Source: Methylacidiphilum caldifontis
Lineage (GTDB): Bacteria; Verrucomicrobiota; Verrucomicrobiia; Methylacidiphilales; CAMAQI01
Reading direction: 5' to 3'
Assembly: GCA_945860255.1 (NCBI GenBank)
Contig: CAMAQI010000099.1
Coordinates: 1 to 8,164 of the forward strand
DNA: 8,164 bases
The position numbers were made by a program, and so were the translations under genes. Under the pieces are notes generated by a model, which saw nothing but the letters and a program-made list of their open reading frames with translations, was not told the DNA's origin and made no database searches. Shown in pieces: positions 6,812-8,164 of this stretch. The first letter of the stretch is position 1. Each line of letters begins with the position of its first letter.

Positions 6812-8050
6812 ATGATGAGGATACATTTTTTAATTATTTTCCTCCTTTGGGGTTTCTTAAGCGTCGTAGAAGCCTCATTTCAAAAGCCGAATGTCATTTT
6901 TATTTTGGCCGATGATATGGGCTGGGGAGATTTAAGTTCTCATGGTCACCCCTATTTTAAAACCCCCCATTTGGATAAACTTGCCAGTCAGGGAATTGAT
7001 ATTCACCAGTTTTATGTAGCCGCTTCCATTTGTTCGCCCAGTCGAGCCGGTTTCTTGACAGGACAATTTCCGATGCGCTACGGAATCCATAGTCCGTTTT
7101 ACCTAGAGACGAATATTAAGGGAAATCAGTCCGATTGGCTTGACCCCAAAGCTCCATCCGTTGCTCGAATATTCAAGGAAGCGGGGTATTACACAGGAAT
7201 TTGTGGTAAATGGCATTTGGTAGAGGAATTTAAAGGACGAATGCTGGATGCGCCTAAACCCTCTGACTTTGGATTTGATGAATGGCATCTGATGCGTGGA
7301 CCATGGGAGGCAGATTTAGATAAAGACTTTAACCACCAAGTTTATCCAACGGCGACGAAATTTATCCGAGATAACAAGCATCGACCTTTTTATCTAACCG
7401 TGACCTTACATGAAACGCATGTTCCCTATCTCCCTTCAAAGGAATCCCTGAACGCAGCGAGTGGATTAGACCCGATGATACAGAAATATGCAGCTTCAGT
7501 CGCAGATCTTGATCGTGGAATCGGTCAAATTTTAGAGGCGCTTAAAGAAGGCAGAATTGAAGGCAATACCCTCATTATTTTCTCAAGTGACAACGGACCG
7601 GCAAAGGCAAAAAACGATCCAGAAGATAAAAATGGAGAGCGATTTAATGCAGGCTCCACAGGAGGACGTCGGGGTTGGAAAGGGCAAGTGTATGAAGGGG
7701 GAATTCATCAGCCCTTTATTGCCCGGTGGCCCGGCCATATCCCAGAGGGAAAGGTTGATCAAGAGAGTGTGATGGCCGCGGTGGATTATCTCCCCACGGT
7801 TTGTAAAGCCGTTGGCATTCAGATTCCTTCGGATTATTTTGGAGATGGAGAGAGTCGCCTCGATGTTTTATTTGGAAATCCAAAGCCGAGAACGAAGCCG
7901 CTCTTTTGGTATGGCGGAGGTCAATATGCGGTTCGTGATGGGCAATGGAAGTATGTGACAGGAAATAATCAAGAACCGGACGAGCTCTTTGACATTGTTG
8001 TGGACCCAAATGAAACCATTTCAACTGCCGGATTTAGGATTAATAACTGA
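6812..8050 (+). CDS. secreted type I (formylglycine) sulfatase
   Basis: Hydrolyses sulfate esters, probably on a polysaccharide and outside the cytoplasm. Residues 1-22 form a signal peptide (MMRIHFLIIFLLWGFLSVVEA); ATG 6815 is an equally good start. The sulfatase core follows: NVIFILADDMGWGD with metal-binding D34 and D35, then C74-S-P-S-R78, the C-x-P-S-R signature whose Cys becomes formylglycine. Next come GKWH (K133, H135), LHETHVPY (H200, H203), SSDNGP (D260, N261 metal ligands) and GWKGQVYEGG (K290). All family catalytic positions are present. The sequence resembles arylsulfatases and N-acetylgalactosamine-6-sulfatase-like enzymes, but the substrate cannot be read from it. A maturase (FGE or anSME) must be encoded elsewhere. 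At 412 residues it is short for the group: the usual ELFDIVVDPNET block ends only 11 residues before the stop. Its last 11 bases overlap a convergent gene. Confidence 0.95.
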   Translation: MMRIHFLIIFLLWGFLSVVEASFQKPNVIFILADDMGWGDLSSHGHPYFKTPHLDKLASQGIDIHQFYVAASICSPSRAGFLTGQFPMRYGIHSPFYLETNIKGNQSDWLDPKAPSVARIFKEAGYYTGICGKWHLVEEFKGRMLDAPKPSDFGFDEWHLMRGPWEADLDKDFNHQVYPTATKFIRDNKHRPFYLTVTLHETHVPYLPSKESLNAASGLDPMIQKYAASVADLDRGIGQILEALKEGRIEGNTLIIFSSDNGPAKAKNDPEDKNGERFNAGSTGGRRGWKGQVYEGGIHQPFIARWPGHIPEGKVDQESVMAAVDYLPTVCKAVGIQIPSDYFGDGESRLDVLFGNPKPRTKPLFWYGGGQYAVRDGQWKYVTGNNQEPDELFDIVVDPNETISTAGFRINN

Positions 8051-8164
8051 GCGTCATGCTCAAATGAACAAAATAGCTGTCAGGGTTATTTTGTCCTGAA
8101 TCGGTGAGTTGAACTCCATAATCACCGCGAAAACTCATGTAGGTGTTAATGGAATAACGGGCTC
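8040..8164 (-). CDS. C-terminus of a probable outer-membrane beta-barrel protein, partial
   Basis: The last 40 codons of a gene that enters from the right edge. The stop (TAA) is at 8042-8040 and the visible residues begin ARYSINTYMSFRGDYGVQL and end SYFVHLSMTLSY. Alternating polar and hydrophobic residues form two strand-like segments joined by a turn rich in Asp, Asn, Gly and Pro (TDSGQNNPDS). The chain ends in an aromatic residue. A final strand closing on Tyr or Phe is the known recognition signal for insertion of outer-membrane barrels by the BAM machinery. It is convergent with the sulfatase gene and overlaps its last 11 bases. It may be a channel for sugars or an unrelated barrel; too little is visible to name a family. 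Confidence 0.7.
   Translation of the reverse strand, partial: ARYSINTYMSFRGDYGVQLTDSGQNNPDSYFVHLSMTLSY

Noticed and set aside
8019..8099. Frameshifted extension of the sulfatase (FQLPDLGLITERHAQMNK) in the +1 frame
   Set aside because: This open stretch is antisense to the convergent barrel gene and does not resemble the usual sulfatase tail, so the opening is probably a by-product of the opposite strand.

Overview
The window looks like a piece of a Verrucomicrobiota, Lentisphaerota or Planctomycetota-type chromosome. That placement is an inference from three things: a PEP-CTERM (exosortase-sorted) surface protein, a secreted type I sulfatase next to a very large secreted protein of a kind expected in polysaccharide degradation, and an outer-membrane-type C-terminus. 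No rRNA or housekeeping gene is present to confirm it.

Layout. (1) Positions 3-677, +: the 3' part of a secreted PEP-CTERM protein, followed by a likely intrinsic terminator at 690-740. (2) Positions 741-1083: no convincing gene. This gap holds a GC-rich, hairpin-dense block (about 745-845) with two competing hairpins, then a 93-base imperfect palindrome (907-999) with 23-base arms. (3) Positions 1084-2909: one apparently intact insertion sequence of 1826 bp. It has near-perfect terminal inverted repeats, a 6-bp target duplication (TATTTA) and a full-length DDE transposase. Each end also folds back on itself into a long hairpin. (4) Positions 2916-3093: a short intergenic region with several small hairpins and an ATCGA-N10-TCGAT dyad just ahead of the next gene. 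(5) Positions 3094-6810 and 6812-8050, +: a tight two-gene unit. The first gene encodes a 1238-residue secreted multidomain protein of unrecognised family. The second, one base after the first stop codon and with a clear GGAGAG ribosome binding site, encodes a secreted formylglycine sulfatase. (6) Positions 8040-8164, -: the last 40 codons of a convergent gene whose product ends like an outer-membrane beta-barrel. Its stop overlaps the end of the sulfatase gene.

How the genes may work together. The 1238-residue protein has an N-terminal beta-sandwich-like part and a Trp/Tyr-rich central part that reads like a TIM-barrel glycosidase. Its coupling to a sulfatase suggests a module that binds, desulfates and cleaves a sulfated polysaccharide outside the cytoplasm. 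The convergent barrel protein may be an outer-membrane channel, but its link to the pair is only by position. The candidate for an undescribed system is this pair, chiefly the 1238-residue protein. The structured block at 745-845 is a second, weaker candidate.
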